Shown: positions 31,509 to 40,241 of the stretch, piece by piece
How the letters are laid out: each line of letters starts with the position of its first letter
Numbering within the stretch: the first letter of the stretch is position 1
DNA from: Streptomyces xiaopingdaonensis
Lineage (GTDB): Bacteria > Actinomycetota > Actinomycetes > Streptomycetales > Streptomycetaceae
Length of the DNA stretch: 45,220 bases
Direction of reading: 5' to 3'
Assembly (NCBI RefSeq): GCF_000262345.1
Contig: NZ_AJTQ01000017.1
Coordinates: 1-45,220 of the forward strand
Made by a program: the position numbers and the translations under genes
The notes under the pieces: model-generated
What the model was told of the DNA's origin: nothing
Database searches by the model: none
Seen by the model: only the letters and a program-made list of their open reading frames with translations

Positions 31509-32531
31509 ATGGCGATCGCCAAGGCCGAGCGGCTGATGAACCTCGCGCTGTGCCTTCTCGGCGCCAGCCGCGCGCTCACCAAAAGGGAGCTCCGCGACTC
31601 CATCGAGGCGTACCTGGAAGCGTTCGGCCCCTCCGGGCGCCTCCCCGGCCAGCGCGCGGAGGCCGGCGGCGACGACTCCTTCAACCGGATGTTCGAGCGG
31701 GACAAGGACGACCTCCGCGAACTCGGTCTCGTCATCGAGACGTCGGAGACGGACGAGGGGGAGACGGGGTACCTCGCGCACCGTGACAGCAACCGCCTCC
31801 CGCCCGTCGCGCTCGACGCGGAGGAGGCGGCGGCGCTCGGACTCGCGGCGCGCGTCTGGCAGCAGGCCAGGCTCGCCGGCGCGGCGAGCGGCGCGCTCCA
31901 GAAGCTGCACGCCGCCGGCGGTATGCCGGCGCCCGCGGACGGTGCGAGTGGCCGCGGAGCTGCGCAGCGGCAGCCGTACAGCTCGCTGGAGCCGCACATC
32001 CCCGCACGCGAGACCGCGTTCGAGCCGCTGATGCTCGCCTGCCGGGACCGTCGTGCCGTCGCCTTCGAGTACCGCAAGTCCAACGCGGCCCGCCCCGAGC
32101 GCCGGCTGGTCGAGCCCTGGAAGCTGGAGTGCTGGCGGGGCCAGTGGTACCTCGCCGGCTTCGACAGGGACCGCGGAGAGCAGCGCGTCTTCCGCCTCTC
32201 GCGGATCACCTCCGCCGTCCGGTCGCGCGCCGGCGCCTTCACCGCGCCGGTGCCCGAGCAGGTCAGCGTCCGCGGCACGGTGGAGCACTGGGCAGGGGAG
32301 AGTGCGACGGGGAGCGCGCGGATCAGGCTGCGGCGCGGCTGCGGCTACCCGCTCCGCGCCCGGGCCACCGTCCAGCGCCGACTAGACGACGAGTGGGACG
32401 AGTTGGAGCTGCCGTACGGGCACGGCATGGACGCCTGGCTCGTCGAGTTCGGCCCGGACGTCGTCGTCCTCGGCCCCGACGAGCTGCGCGCCGAGGTCGT
32501 CGACCGGCTCCGCGCCGTGGCGAAGGACTAG
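31509..32531 (+). CDS. pafB: WYL-domain transcriptional activator PafB
   Basis: 340 residues. An N-terminal helix-turn-helix (about 1-75: AKAERLMNLALCLLGASRALTKRELRDSI, then FERDKDDLRELGLVIET) is followed by a helical linker, a WYL domain (about 165-245) with Trp213-Tyr214-Leu215 in WRGQWYLAGFDRDRGEQRVFRLSRI, and a WCX extension (about 255-340). In mycobacteria PafB and PafC together activate the LexA-independent DNA-damage response, with WYL domains proposed to sense single-stranded nucleic acid. pafC follows after 11 bp, so the pair is one transcript. The name comes from location beside pafA; a role in pupylation itself is not established. Confidence 0.94.
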   Translation: MAIAKAERLMNLALCLLGASRALTKRELRDSIEAYLEAFGPSGRLPGQRAEAGGDDSFNRMFERDKDDLRELGLVIETSETDEGETGYLAHRDSNRLPPVALDAEEAAALGLAARVWQQARLAGAASGALQKLHAAGGMPAPADGASGRGAAQRQPYSSLEPHIPARETAFEPLMLACRDRRAVAFEYRKSNAARPERRLVEPWKLECWRGQWYLAGFDRDRGEQRVFRLSRITSAVRSRAGAFTAPVPEQVSVRGTVEHWAGESATGSARIRLRRGCGYPLRARATVQRRLDDEWDELELPYGHGMDAWLVEFGPDVVVLGPDELRAEVVDRLRAVAKD

Positions 32532-32542
32532 GAGGAGCGGAC

Positions 32543-33505
32543 ATGGCCACCAACGCCATCGACCGGACCCGGCGGATGCTCTCCCTCGTCACCTATCTCC
32601 GTGACCGGCCCGGCGCCGCCGTCGAGGAGGTCGCGCGCGCGTTCGGCATCACGGCGGACGAGCTCATCTCCGACCTCAACGTCCTGCCGATGTGCGGCAC
32701 CAGCTTCCGCGGCGGGGACCTCCTGGAGATCGAGTCCGACGGTGAGCACATCTGGTGGCGCAACGCCGACGCGCTCGGCGCCGACACCGCGCAACCGCTA
32801 CGCCTCGCGGCCGACGAGGCGACGGCCCTGCTCGTCGCCGCGCGCGCCGTGGCGAACCTGCCGGGGCTGCGCGAGAGCGACCGGGAGGCGCTCCGGCGTG
32901 CGACCGCGAAGCTGGAAGCCGCGGCGGGGGAGAGCGCAGGCGCGAGCTCCCGGCTCTCGGTCACCTTCGAGTCGGAGGGCGGCGTCTTCGCCGACCTCGA
33001 CCGGGCGATCGCCGAGCGCCGACGGGTCTGGCTGCGCTACTACTCGCCGGCGCGCGACCGGTTGACCGAGCGCGAGGTCGACCCCGTCCGCCTCTTCACC
33101 GTCGGGCGCACCTATCTGGAGGCGTGGTGCCGGCTCTCCGAGGACCGGCGCACCTTCCGCCTCGATCGCGTCGCGGAGATACGGCTCCTCGACGAGGCTG
33201 CGGAACCACCGCGCGTCGAGCCGCGCGATCTGAGCGCCGGGCTCGTCCAGCCGGCCGCCGACGACCCGGAGGTCGTCGTGGAGGTCGGCCCCGGCGGGCG
33301 CTGGGTCGCCGAGTACTACCCGCACGACAGCGCCGAGGAGCTGCCCGACGGCGGGCTCCGCATCACGCTGCGGACCCCCGATCCGGCCTCGCTCCGCCGG
33401 CTCGGCCTCCGGCTCGGCGCCGACGGGCGCATCCTCTCGCCGCCCGAGCTCGCGGAGAGCGCGCGTGCGGCGTCGCGCGAGGCTCTCGCGGCATACGGCG
33501 AGTGA
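32543..33505 (+). CDS. pafC: WYL-domain transcriptional activator PafC
   Basis: 320 residues from ATG 32543 with GGAGGAG 5 nt upstream. The domain order is the same as in PafB: an N-terminal DNA-binding helix-turn-helix (RTRRMLSLVTYLRDRPGAAVEEVARAFGITADELISDLNVL), the linker, a WYL-type domain (RAIAERRRVWLRYYSPARDRLTEREVDPVRLF) and a WCX end. In the WYL motif itself the residues read TYLEAW, so Trp is replaced by Thr. Partner of PafB in the mitomycin/DNA-damage response of actinobacteria. It is coupled to pafB by an 11-bp gap. Confidence 0.94.
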   Translation: MATNAIDRTRRMLSLVTYLRDRPGAAVEEVARAFGITADELISDLNVLPMCGTSFRGGDLLEIESDGEHIWWRNADALGADTAQPLRLAADEATALLVAARAVANLPGLRESDREALRRATAKLEAAAGESAGASSRLSVTFESEGGVFADLDRAIAERRRVWLRYYSPARDRLTEREVDPVRLFTVGRTYLEAWCRLSEDRRTFRLDRVAEIRLLDEAAEPPRVEPRDLSAGLVQPAADDPEVVVEVGPGGRWVAEYYPHDSAEELPDGGLRITLRTPDPASLRRLGLRLGADGRILSPPELAESARAASREALAAYGE

Positions 33506-33550
33506 GCAGACGCCGGGGGCGCGGCCGGCGGGTTCGCCGAGCGGCTTCGT

Positions 33551-33556
33551 TAGGCT
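33551..33556 (+). promoter_or_regulatory. -10 box of a leaderless transcript
   Basis: TAGGCT ends exactly 6 nt before ATG 33563; no ribosome site is present. Confidence 0.5.
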
Positions 33557-33562
33557 GCGGGC

Positions 33563-33781
33563 ATGCTCTGGCCCATGTTCTTCCTCACGTTTGCCTTCTG
33601 CGGTATCGCGGTCCTCGGTGTCCTCGCCGTCCGCGTCGGGCTGGAGGTGCGCCGCTTCTCGAAGGCGGTCGGGGACGGCGCCGAGCGGATCGCCGTCGCG
33701 GCCGAGGAGTTGGAGCGGTCGGCGGAGCCTCTCGCCGCCCGCACCGGCCAGGCACGCGGGCAGGGCCCGACACGGCGGTAG
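33563..33781 (+). CDS. Small single-pass membrane protein
   Basis: 72 residues. MLWPMFFLTFAFCGIAVLGVLAVRVGLEV forms one membrane helix (about 4-27). A short amphipathic helix with alternating charges (RRFSKAVGDGAERIAVAAEELERSAEPLAARTG) follows, probably cytoplasmic. No family can be named. It sits between pafC and tatA, in the same direction, and seems to have its own leaderless promoter. A coding gene is supported by the clean hydrophobic/amphipathic layout, the promoter and the codon bias. Confidence 0.7.
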   Translation: MLWPMFFLTFAFCGIAVLGVLAVRVGLEVRRFSKAVGDGAERIAVAAEELERSAEPLAARTGQARGQGPTRR

Positions 33782-33993
33782 CCCCGCTGCGTCACCCGTC
33801 GAGGGGGCGGCTCCGCCGGGGCAGCGGCCGAGCTGCCGGCGGCCGTCGCGTGCGCCAGGCGGAGGACGCATGGGGATTGCCTTGCGTTCAGACCCCGGGG
33901 GTACGATCTCTCGGAGCACGAAAAGCTGACGCACCCGTCCGAATCACTCGGCAGGCACGGACACACGCCTCCCCGGCGAGAAGGTAGTGGCAC
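33782..33993. promoter_or_regulatory. tatA upstream region
   Basis: TACGAT (33902-33907) may be a -10 box with TTGCCT (33877-33882) upstream at a wide 19-nt spacing. GAAGG lies 9 nt before the tatA ATG. Nothing else is recognised in these 212 bp. Confidence 0.35.
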
Positions 33994-34290
33994 ATGATTG
34001 GCAACTTGAAGCCCATGGAGATCGTTCTGATCCTCGTTGTCATCCTGCTGCTGTTCGGCGCCAAGAAGCTCCCCGACATGGCGCGTTCACTCGGCAAGTC
34101 GGCGCGGATTCTCAAGAGCGAGGCCAAGCAGATGAAGAAGGAGGGCGGCAGCAGCAGCGGCGGCAGCGCGGAGGAGAGCGAGCCGGCGCAGAACAGCGAG
34201 ACGCAGGCCGCTCCCCGGACCATTCAGGCCGCCCCCGGCGACGTCACCAGCGCCCGCCCCGTCAACGAGACGCAGCAGCAGAAGAACTGA
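33994..34290 (+). CDS. tatA: Twin-arginine translocase subunit TatA
   Basis: This 98-residue pore-forming subunit of the Tat system exports folded proteins with twin-Arg signals. It has one N-terminal membrane helix (about 8-23, [15 protein letters not shown]), the Phe-Gly hinge, the amphipathic helix [28 protein letters not shown], and a disordered tail rich in Ser, Glu and Gln. tatC follows 39 bp later, so the two are co-transcribed. tatB is not here; in Streptomyces it is encoded elsewhere. Confidence 0.96.
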   Translation: MIGNLKPMEIVLILVVILLLFGAKKLPDMARSLGKSARILKSEAKQMKKEGGSSSGGSAEESEPAQNSETQAAPRTIQAAPGDVTSARPVNETQQQKN

Positions 34291-34329
34291 TCCAGGCCCG
34301 TTCCGACACTTCGACACCGAGGACGTGGG

Positions 34330-35322
34330 GTGCTCAAGTCCGCCCGGAAACAGGGCAGTAGCCAGCGCAAGGACCCCGAGGGACGCATGCCCCTCGCCGA
34401 CCACCTGCGGGAGCTGCGCAACCGGCTTCTGAAGTCCGTGCTGGCCGTGCTCGTCGTCACCATCGTAGCGATGGTCTTCTACCAGCAGATCGCCGACTTC
34501 CTCATGGGCCCGGTCCGGGACGCCGTCGGTTGCACCGAGGGCTTCGGCGAGGCCGCGAAGGACGGCGAGACCTGCGCCGAGATCACCATCAACGGCCTGA
34601 TCGCCCCCTTCACCATCATGCTGAAGGTGGCGCTCACCACCGGTGTCGTCGCCGCCTCGCCGGTCTGGCTCTACCAGCTCTGGGGCTTCCTCGCGCCCGG
34701 TCTGCACAAGAGCGAGAAGAAGTACGCGCGTTCCTTCGTCGCCGCGGGTGTCCCGCTCTTCGTGGGCGGCGCCTGCCTCGCCTACATCCTGCTCCCCGCC
34801 GCCGCGCGCACGCTGCTCGACTTCAGCCCCGAGGGCACGGGCAACCTCATCCCGCTCGACGACTTCCTCGACATCGTCACGCGGCTGGTGATCGTCTTCG
34901 GTCTCGCTTTCGAACTCCCGCTGCTGCTCGTGATGTTGAACTTCGGCGGCATCCTCACGGGCAAGCGGCTGCTCGGCTGGTGGCGCGTGATGGTCCTCTG
35001 CATCACGATCTTCTCGGCCGTCGCCACCCCGACCGGCGACCCGCTCACCATGCTGGCGCTGGCGGCACCGATCGTCGTGCTCTACTTCGCCGCTGTCGGC
35101 ATCTGCTTCTTCAACGACAGGCGCCGTGCGCACAACGACCCGTACGCCGGCCTCGACGACGACGAGGCATCGAGCCTCGACCACCGCCCCGAATCGATCG
35201 GCACCGACACCGTGCCCCCGCCGCGCCGACTCAGCGAGGACGAGCAGAGCGGCGAGCAGGGAAGGCGGCGCCGCGACGACGGCAACGACAGCGGAACCGG
35301 CGGTTACGACGACGCCACCTGA
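34330..35322 (+). CDS. tatC: Twin-arginine translocase subunit TatC
   Basis: 330 residues, GTG start. MPLADHLRELRNRLLKSV is the conserved N-terminal TatC signature that binds the twin-Arg signal. Six membrane helices follow. The first external loop has two cysteines (VGCTEGFGEAAKDGETC). The central stretch FAPFTIM-like (LIAPFTIMLKVALTTGVVAASPVWLYQLWGFLAPGL) and FGLAFELPLLLVMLNFGGIL are typical. An acidic disordered C-terminal tail of about 60 residues (LDDDEASSLDHRPE to DDAT) is longer than in E. coli but usual in actinomycetes. TatC binds substrates and recruits TatA. Confidence 0.97.
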   Translation: MLKSARKQGSSQRKDPEGRMPLADHLRELRNRLLKSVLAVLVVTIVAMVFYQQIADFLMGPVRDAVGCTEGFGEAAKDGETCAEITINGLIAPFTIMLKVALTTGVVAASPVWLYQLWGFLAPGLHKSEKKYARSFVAAGVPLFVGGACLAYILLPAAARTLLDFSPEGTGNLIPLDDFLDIVTRLVIVFGLAFELPLLLVMLNFGGILTGKRLLGWWRVMVLCITIFSAVATPTGDPLTMLALAAPIVVLYFAAVGICFFNDRRRAHNDPYAGLDDDEASSLDHRPESIGTDTVPPPRRLSEDEQSGEQGRRRRDDGNDSGTGGYDDAT

Positions 35323-35327
35323 CCCGC

Positions 35328-35333
35328 TAACCT
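35328..35333 (+). promoter_or_regulatory. -10-like box of a leaderless lipid-kinase transcript
   Basis: TAACCT lies between the tatC stop and the next gene and ends exactly 6 nt before GTG 35340, which has no ribosome site. Confidence 0.4.
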
Positions 35334-35339
35334 CCGCTC

Positions 35340-36236
35340 GTGACCAGCGACGTCTCCCTCTTCGTCAACCCGGTGGCCGGCCGCGGCCGCGGCGCGCAAG
35401 GTGCCAGGGCCGCGGCCGAGGCGCTCCGCGCAGCGGGTTTCTCCGTCCGCATGCTCGTCGGCACCGACGCCGATGACGCGCTCAGCCTCGCCCACAAGGC
35501 CGTCGACGAGGGCACGGGCGCACTGATCGCCGTCGGCGGCGACGGCATGGCGTCGCTCGCCTTGCAGGCCGTCGCCTGCACGGGGACGCCGCTGGGCATG
35601 GTCGCCGTCGGCACGGGGAACGACTTCGCGCGGGCCACCGGGCTCCCGGTGCTCGACCCCGCCGCAGCCGGCAGGGTCGTCGCCGAGGCACTCAAGGAGG
35701 ACCGCACCCGGCCGCTCGACCTGGGGCGTGTCGGAGACCGCTGGTTCGGCTCGGTGCTCGCCTCGGGACTCGACTCCAGGGTCAACGACCGCGGCAACCG
35801 CATGCGTTGGCCCAAGGGCAAGCTCCGCTACGACCTCGCCGTCCTCGCCGAGGTGGCGGCGCTCCGCGCCTTCGACTACCGGTTGACGCTCGACGGGGGC
35901 GCGCCCATGGAGCTCCGCGCGACCCTCGTGGCGGTGGGCAACGGTCCGTCGTACGGGGGCGGGATGCGGATATGCGCGGCGGCGTCGATGGAGGACGGCC
36001 TCTTCGACGTCGCCGTCGTCGGCGCGTGCAGCCGTACGGCACTCCTCCGGGCCTTCCCGCGCATCTACCGCGGGACTCATCTCGACCATCCCCTCGTCAC
36101 CCTCCACCGCGCACGCAGTGTCACGTTGGAGGCGCCCGGAGTGACCGGGTACGCGGACGGGGAACCACTCGGTCCGCTTCCCCTGAGAGCGGAGTCGTAT
36201 CCGGCCGCCGTACGCCTGTTGACCAGCGTTTCCTGA
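35340..36236 (+). CDS. Diacylglycerol kinase family lipid kinase
   Basis: 298 residues. FVNPVAGRGRG near the N-terminus and the nucleotide motif LIAVGGDGMASLALQAV (GGDG) with VAVGTGNDFARATGLP define the DagK/LCB5 catalytic domain. The C-terminal beta-sandwich domain ends VTGYADGEPLGPLPL. Such enzymes phosphorylate diacylglycerol or sphingoid-like lipids at the membrane using ATP, recycling lipids or making phosphatidic acid. It lies 17 bp after tatC and 71 bp before the helicase, in the same direction as both. Confidence 0.93.
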   Translation: MTSDVSLFVNPVAGRGRGAQGARAAAEALRAAGFSVRMLVGTDADDALSLAHKAVDEGTGALIAVGGDGMASLALQAVACTGTPLGMVAVGTGNDFARATGLPVLDPAAAGRVVAEALKEDRTRPLDLGRVGDRWFGSVLASGLDSRVNDRGNRMRWPKGKLRYDLAVLAEVAALRAFDYRLTLDGGAPMELRATLVAVGNGPSYGGGMRICAAASMEDGLFDVAVVGACSRTALLRAFPRIYRGTHLDHPLVTLHRARSVTLEAPGVTGYADGEPLGPLPLRAESYPAAVRLLTSVS

Positions 36237-36307
36237 GTACGTCCCGGCTCATGGCCCGGTAAAGATCGTGAGCTATCCGGGCCATGACCGGTAGGGTCGT
36301 AGGCACG

Positions 36308-39133
36308 ATGACCGACGACCTCTCCCCAGCAGAGCGTTACGCCGCCGCGCGCAGGCGGGCGGCGGAGCAGGCCACCGCTCTCGCTCCTTTCCAGGACCTG
36401 TACGACTTCGACCTCGACGGCTTCCAGATCGAGGCCTGCCAGTCCCTCGAGGCCGGCTCCGGGGTGCTCGTCGCCGCGCCGACCGGCTCGGGCAAGACCA
36501 TCGTCGGCGAGTTCGCCGTCCACCTGGCGCTCTCCCAGGGGCGCAAGTGCTTCTACACGACGCCGATCAAGGCGCTCTCCAACCAGAAGTACGGCGACCT
36601 CGTGAAACGGTACGGCGCGCAGAAGGTCGGTCTGCTCACCGGGGACAACAGCGTCAACTCCGATGCCCCGATCGTCGTGATGACGACCGAGGTGCTGCGG
36701 AACATGCTCTACGCGGGCTCGCAGTCGCTCGTCGGCCTCGGGTACGTCGTGATGGACGAGGTGCACTACCTCTCCGACCGCTTCCGGGGCGCGGTGTGGG
36801 AGGAAGTGATCATCCACCTCCCCGAGTCGGTCACGCTCGTCTCGCTCTCCGCGACCGTCTCCAACGCCGAGGAGTTCGGCGACTGGCTCGACACCGTCCG
36901 CGGTGACACAAAGGTGATCGTTTCCGAGCACCGGCCGGTCCCGCTGTGGCAGCACGTGCTCGCGGGGCGGCGGATGTACGACCTCTTCGAGGAGAAGGGG
37001 GAGAAGAAGGAGGTCAACCCCGACCTGGTGCGCATGGCGCGGATGGAGAACACCCGCCCCACCAGCGTCAGGGACCGGCGTCGCGGCGGCCGCCCCAAGC
37101 GCGAGGCCGACCGGGAGCGGGAGCGGCGGCAGCGTGCACGGATCTGGACGCCCAGCCGCCCGGAAGTGATCGACAGGCTCGACGCCGAGGGCCTCCTCCC
37201 GGCGATCACCTTCATCTTCAGCCGCGCCGGCTGCGAGGCGGCCGTCCAGCAGTGCCTCGCCGCAGGACTGCGGCTCAACGACAACGCCGGGCGTGCCCGT
37301 GTCCGCCAGATCGTCGAGGAGCGCACGGCCGACATCCCCGACGCCGACCTCCACGTCCTCGGCTACTTCGAGTGGCTGGAGGGGCTGGAGCGCGGCATAG
37401 CCGCACACCACGCGGGGATGCTCCCCACCTTCAAGGAGGTCGTCGAGGAGCTCTTCGTCCGCGGTCTCGTGAAGGCGGTCTTCGCCACGGAGACGCTCGC
37501 GCTCGGCATCAACATGCCTGCGCGCTCCGTGGTGTTGGAGAAGCTCGTCAAGTGGAACGGCGAGCAGCACGCCGACATCACGCCCGGCGAGTACACGCAG
37601 CTTACGGGGCGTGCGGGGCGCCGGGGCATCGACATCGAGGGGCACGCGGTGGTGCTCTGGCAGCGCGGAATGGATCCGGGGGTCGTGGCCGGGCTCGCGG
37701 GAGCGCGCACCTATCCGCTGCGCTCCTCGTTCAAGCCGTCGTACAACATGGCGGTGAACCTCGTCGGCCAGTTCGGGCGCCACCGCTCGCGCGAGCTGCT
37801 GGAGACGTCGTTCGCGCAGTTCCAGGCGGACCGCTCGGTGGTCGGGATCTCGCGCCAGATCCAGCGCAACGAGGAGGGGCTGGAGGGCTATCGCACGTCG
37901 ATGACGTGCCACCTCGGTGACTTCGGGGAATACGCGGCGCTGCGCCGCCGGCTCAAGGACCGCGAGACGGAGCTGGCGAAGCAGGGCACGGCACAGCGCA
38001 GGGCGCAGGCAGCCGCGTCGCTTGAGAAGCTGAAGCCGGGCGACGTCATCCACGTCCCCACGGGGAAGTTCGCCGGGCTCGCGCTCGTCCTCGATCCGGG
38101 TACCGGCGGCTCGCAGCAGGGCCCTGGGCACCGGCGCAGGGCGGGCGGCCACGACGACCACCCGGAGGGCCCGCGTCCGCTCGTCCTCACCGCGCAACGG
38201 CAGGTGAAGCGGCTCGCGTTGATCGACTTCCCGGCCGCCGTCGAGCCGTTCGAGCGGATGCGCATCCCGCGCTCGTTCAACCCGCGCAGCCCGCAGTCCC
38301 GGCGCGACCTCGCCTCCGCCCTGCGCACCAAGGCAGGCCACTACGCGCCCCCGCGCCACCGGCGCCGTCGCTCGGAGGCCGCCGAGGACGAGGAGATCGC
38401 ACGTCTGCGCCGGGAGATCCGCCAGCACCCCTGCCACGGCTGCGAGGAGCGCGAGGACCACGCACGGTGGGCGGAGCGCTACCACCGACTGAAGCGGGAC
38501 ACCCGGCAGTTGGAGCGACGCGTGGAGGGGCGCACCAACACGATCGCGCGCACCTTCGACCGCGTCTACGCCCTCCTCTCCGACCTCGACTACCTCGAAG
38601 GCGACCACGTCACCGACGACGGCAAGGTCCTCGCCCGCCTCTACGGCGAGCTCGACCTCCTCGCCTCCGAGTGCCTGCGCGAGGGCGTCTGGGAGGGGCT
38701 TCCGCCCTCGGAGCTCGCCGCGTGCATCTCGGCGCTCGTCTTCGAGGCGCGCAGCGGCGACGACACGATGCCGCCCAAGCTGCCGGGCGGCAGGGCCCGT
38801 TCGGCGCTGGGCGAGATGGTCCGGATCTGGGGACGCCTCGACGCGCTGGAGGAGGAGCACCGCATCAACGCCACGGAGGGCGTGGGCCAGCGCGAGCCGG
38901 ACCTCGGCTTCGCCTGGCCCGCCTACCGCTGGGCCGAGGGCCACGGCCTCGACGAGGTGCTGCGCGAGGCGGAGATGCCGGCGGGCGACTTCGTCCGCTG
39001 GTGCAAGCAGGTCCTCGACGTCCTGGGGCAGATCGCCGTCGCCGCCCCGGAGGGCGGGACGGTGCGCACCAACGCGCGCAAGGCGATGGACGCGATGAAG
39101 CGCGGGGTCGTGGCGTACACGAGCGTCGGCTGA
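36308..39133 (+). CDS. Ski2/Mtr4-like DEVH-box helicase (HelY-type)
   Basis: 941 residues from ATG 36308. The helicase core starts with a Q-like motif FDLDGFQIEACQSL, then motif I APTGSGKT (Lys63), motif Ia TTPIKALSNQKY, motif II MDEVH (Asp150-Glu151-Val-His), motif III LSATVSN, and in the second RecA fold ETLALGINMPARSVV and motif VI TQLTGRAGRRGID. A long C-terminal part (about 560-941) carries the helical DSHCT-like domain (SDLDYLEGDHVTDDGKVLARLYGELDLL, AYRWAEGHGLDEVL) of Ski2/Mtr4 RNA helicases. A CxxC pair occurs in HPCHGCEERED. Mycobacterial HelY lies beside tatC in the same way. Probably a 3'-5' RNA or DNA helicase; the substrate is not proven. TAGGGT at 36292-36297 gives a very short leader. 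Confidence 0.94.
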   Translation: MTDDLSPAERYAAARRRAAEQATALAPFQDLYDFDLDGFQIEACQSLEAGSGVLVAAPTGSGKTIVGEFAVHLALSQGRKCFYTTPIKALSNQKYGDLVKRYGAQKVGLLTGDNSVNSDAPIVVMTTEVLRNMLYAGSQSLVGLGYVVMDEVHYLSDRFRGAVWEEVIIHLPESVTLVSLSATVSNAEEFGDWLDTVRGDTKVIVSEHRPVPLWQHVLAGRRMYDLFEEKGEKKEVNPDLVRMARMENTRPTSVRDRRRGGRPKREADRERERRQRARIWTPSRPEVIDRLDAEGLLPAITFIFSRAGCEAAVQQCLAAGLRLNDNAGRARVRQIVEERTADIPDADLHVLGYFEWLEGLERGIAAHHAGMLPTFKEVVEELFVRGLVKAVFATETLALGINMPARSVVLEKLVKWNGEQHADITPGEYTQLTGRAGRRGIDIEGHAVVLWQRGMDPGVVAGLAGARTYPLRSSFKPSYNMAVNLVGQFGRHRSRELLETSFAQFQADRSVVGISRQIQRNEEGLEGYRTSMTCHLGDFGEYAALRRRLKDRETELAKQGTAQRRAQAAASLEKLKPGDVIHVPTGKFAGLALVLDPGTGGSQQGPGHRRRAGGHDDHPEGPRPLVLTAQRQVKRLALIDFPAAVEPFERMRIPRSFNPRSPQSRRDLASALRTKAGHYAPPRHRRRRSEAAEDEEIARLRREIRQHPCHGCEEREDHARWAERYHRLKRDTRQLERRVEGRTNTIARTFDRVYALLSDLDYLEGDHVTDDGKVLARLYGELDLLASECLREGVWEGLPPSELAACISALVFEARSGDDTMPPKLPGGRARSALGEMVRIWGRLDALEEEHRINATEGVGQREPDLGFAWPAYRWAEGHGLDEVLREAEMPAGDFVRWCKQVLDVLGQIAVAAPEGGTVRTNARKAMDAMKRGVVAYTSVG

Positions 39134-39155
39134 ACCCGCGCGGTGTCGGCGTGCG

Positions 39156-39170
39156 GTGCCGTCGCGGCAC
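39156..39170. terminator. Hairpin between convergent helicase and siderophore-interacting protein genes
   Basis: GTGCCG (39156-39161) pairs with CGGCAC (39165-39170) around TCG. A wider pairing of GTGCGGT with ACCGCAC encloses it. It lies in the 115-bp convergent gap. Confidence 0.45.
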
Positions 39171-39248
39171 TCCACGGCTGCGACCGCACCGCCGGCCGCG
39201 CGGGGCCGGTGCGCCGCAACCCGGTCACCGTGCCCCGCGACACCCGCT

Positions 39249-40115
39249 CTAGCGGCCGGCCGGAGCGCTGACGGTCCCGCCGCTCTCCTGCTCCGCCTCG
39301 ACCTGCGCGTTCCACTCCCGCTTCGCCGCCTGCCAGCCGTCCTCGTCGGAGCCGAGGCGCCAGTACCCGGAGACGGAGAGCCGCTCCCTCGGCACCTGGC
39401 GCTCGACGCGCAGGTACCGTCGGAGCTCCTTGACGAAGCCGGCCTCCCCGTGCACGAAAGCCTGCAAGTCGCCCTGCGGCCAGTCGAGTTCGCGCACCGC
39501 CCGGGTGAGCAGCGAGCCGACCCGTGCCCCGTTCCGATGCAGCCACACGACCTCGGCGCCTTCGGGCACCGCCAGCTTCTGCTCCTCCTCGGGCCCTGCC
39601 ACCTCTACGAGGACGGTGGCCCGTGCGCCCTCGGGCATCTCTTCGAGTGACGCGGCGATCGCAGGCAGGGCGCTCTCGTCACCGGCGAGGAGGTGCCAGT
39701 CGGCCTCGGGGGAGGGGCGGTAGGCGCCGCCGGGGCCGGCGAGGACCAGCTCGTCGCCGGGTCGGGCGGCCTCGGCCCAGGGGCCGGCGATCCCCTCGTC
39801 GCCGTGGACCACGAAGTCGATGGCGAGCTCGCGCAGTCGGGGGTCCCAGGAGCGCACGGTGTACGTCCGTGTGAGCGGCCACTCGTGCCGGGGGAGTTCG
39901 GCGCGTGCCTGGGCCAGGTCGAAGGGCTGCGGGTAGGTGACCTCGGGCCTGGGGAAGACGAGCTTGACGTAGTGGTCGGTGAACTCCCCGGCGGCGAAGG
40001 CGGAGAGGCCGTCGCCGCCGAGGACCACCCGCACCATGTGCGGGGAGAGCTGCTCCTTGTGCAGTACCGTCGCGCGGTGCTGCTGCGGCTGCTTGCGGGC
40101 GGGACGATCGGGCAC
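39249..40115 (-). CDS. Siderophore-interacting protein (FAD-dependent ferric-siderophore reductase, ViuB family)
   Basis: 288 residues from GTG 40115, with GGAGG 5 nt upstream. The N-terminal FAD-binding barrel has VRVVLGGDGLSAFAAGEFTDHYVKLVFP and the flavin motif RTYTVRSWD. FVVHGDEGIAGPWAEAARPGDELVLAGPGG is the hallmark stretch of this family. The C-terminal half (LLAGDESALPAIAASLEEMP, VHGEAGFVKELRRYLRVE) is the NAD(P)H-binding domain. It releases iron from imported ferric siderophores by reduction in the cytoplasm. A perfect iron box lies 33 bp upstream, so expression should rise when iron is scarce. Confidence 0.95.
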   Translation of the reverse strand: MPDRPARKQPQQHRATVLHKEQLSPHMVRVVLGGDGLSAFAAGEFTDHYVKLVFPRPEVTYPQPFDLAQARAELPRHEWPLTRTYTVRSWDPRLRELAIDFVVHGDEGIAGPWAEAARPGDELVLAGPGGAYRPSPEADWHLLAGDESALPAIAASLEEMPEGARATVLVEVAGPEEEQKLAVPEGAEVVWLHRNGARVGSLLTRAVRELDWPQGDLQAFVHGEAGFVKELRRYLRVERQVPRERLSVSGYWRLGSDEDGWQAAKREWNAQVEAEQESGGTVSAPAGR

Positions 40116-40147
40116 GTGGGCCTCCAGCGACTGCGGCGACGGTCAAC

Positions 40148-40161
40148 TTAGGTATACCTAA
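40148..40161 (-). promoter_or_regulatory. Iron box (DmdR1/IdeR-type operator)
   Basis: TTAGGTATACCTAA is a perfect 14-bp palindrome matching the core of the actinobacterial iron box TTAGGTTAGSCTAACCTAA. It lies 33 bp upstream of the siderophore-interacting protein gene, where the iron-loaded repressor would block transcription. Confidence 0.85.
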
Positions 40162-40241
40162 CCGTACCTGTAGTGGCCGTTGTGCCGCGCACGGAGGTGG
40201 CGTGCTCCGCACGGTTCCCCGTCACGGCCGCCGTGCGGCCC

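Noticed and set aside
36077..39175. Minus-strand frame of 1032 residues opposite the helicase
   Set aside because: It is a codon-bias shadow of the helicase gene: Arg/Val/Leu/Asp-rich without any domain, while the plus strand has full helicase motifs.
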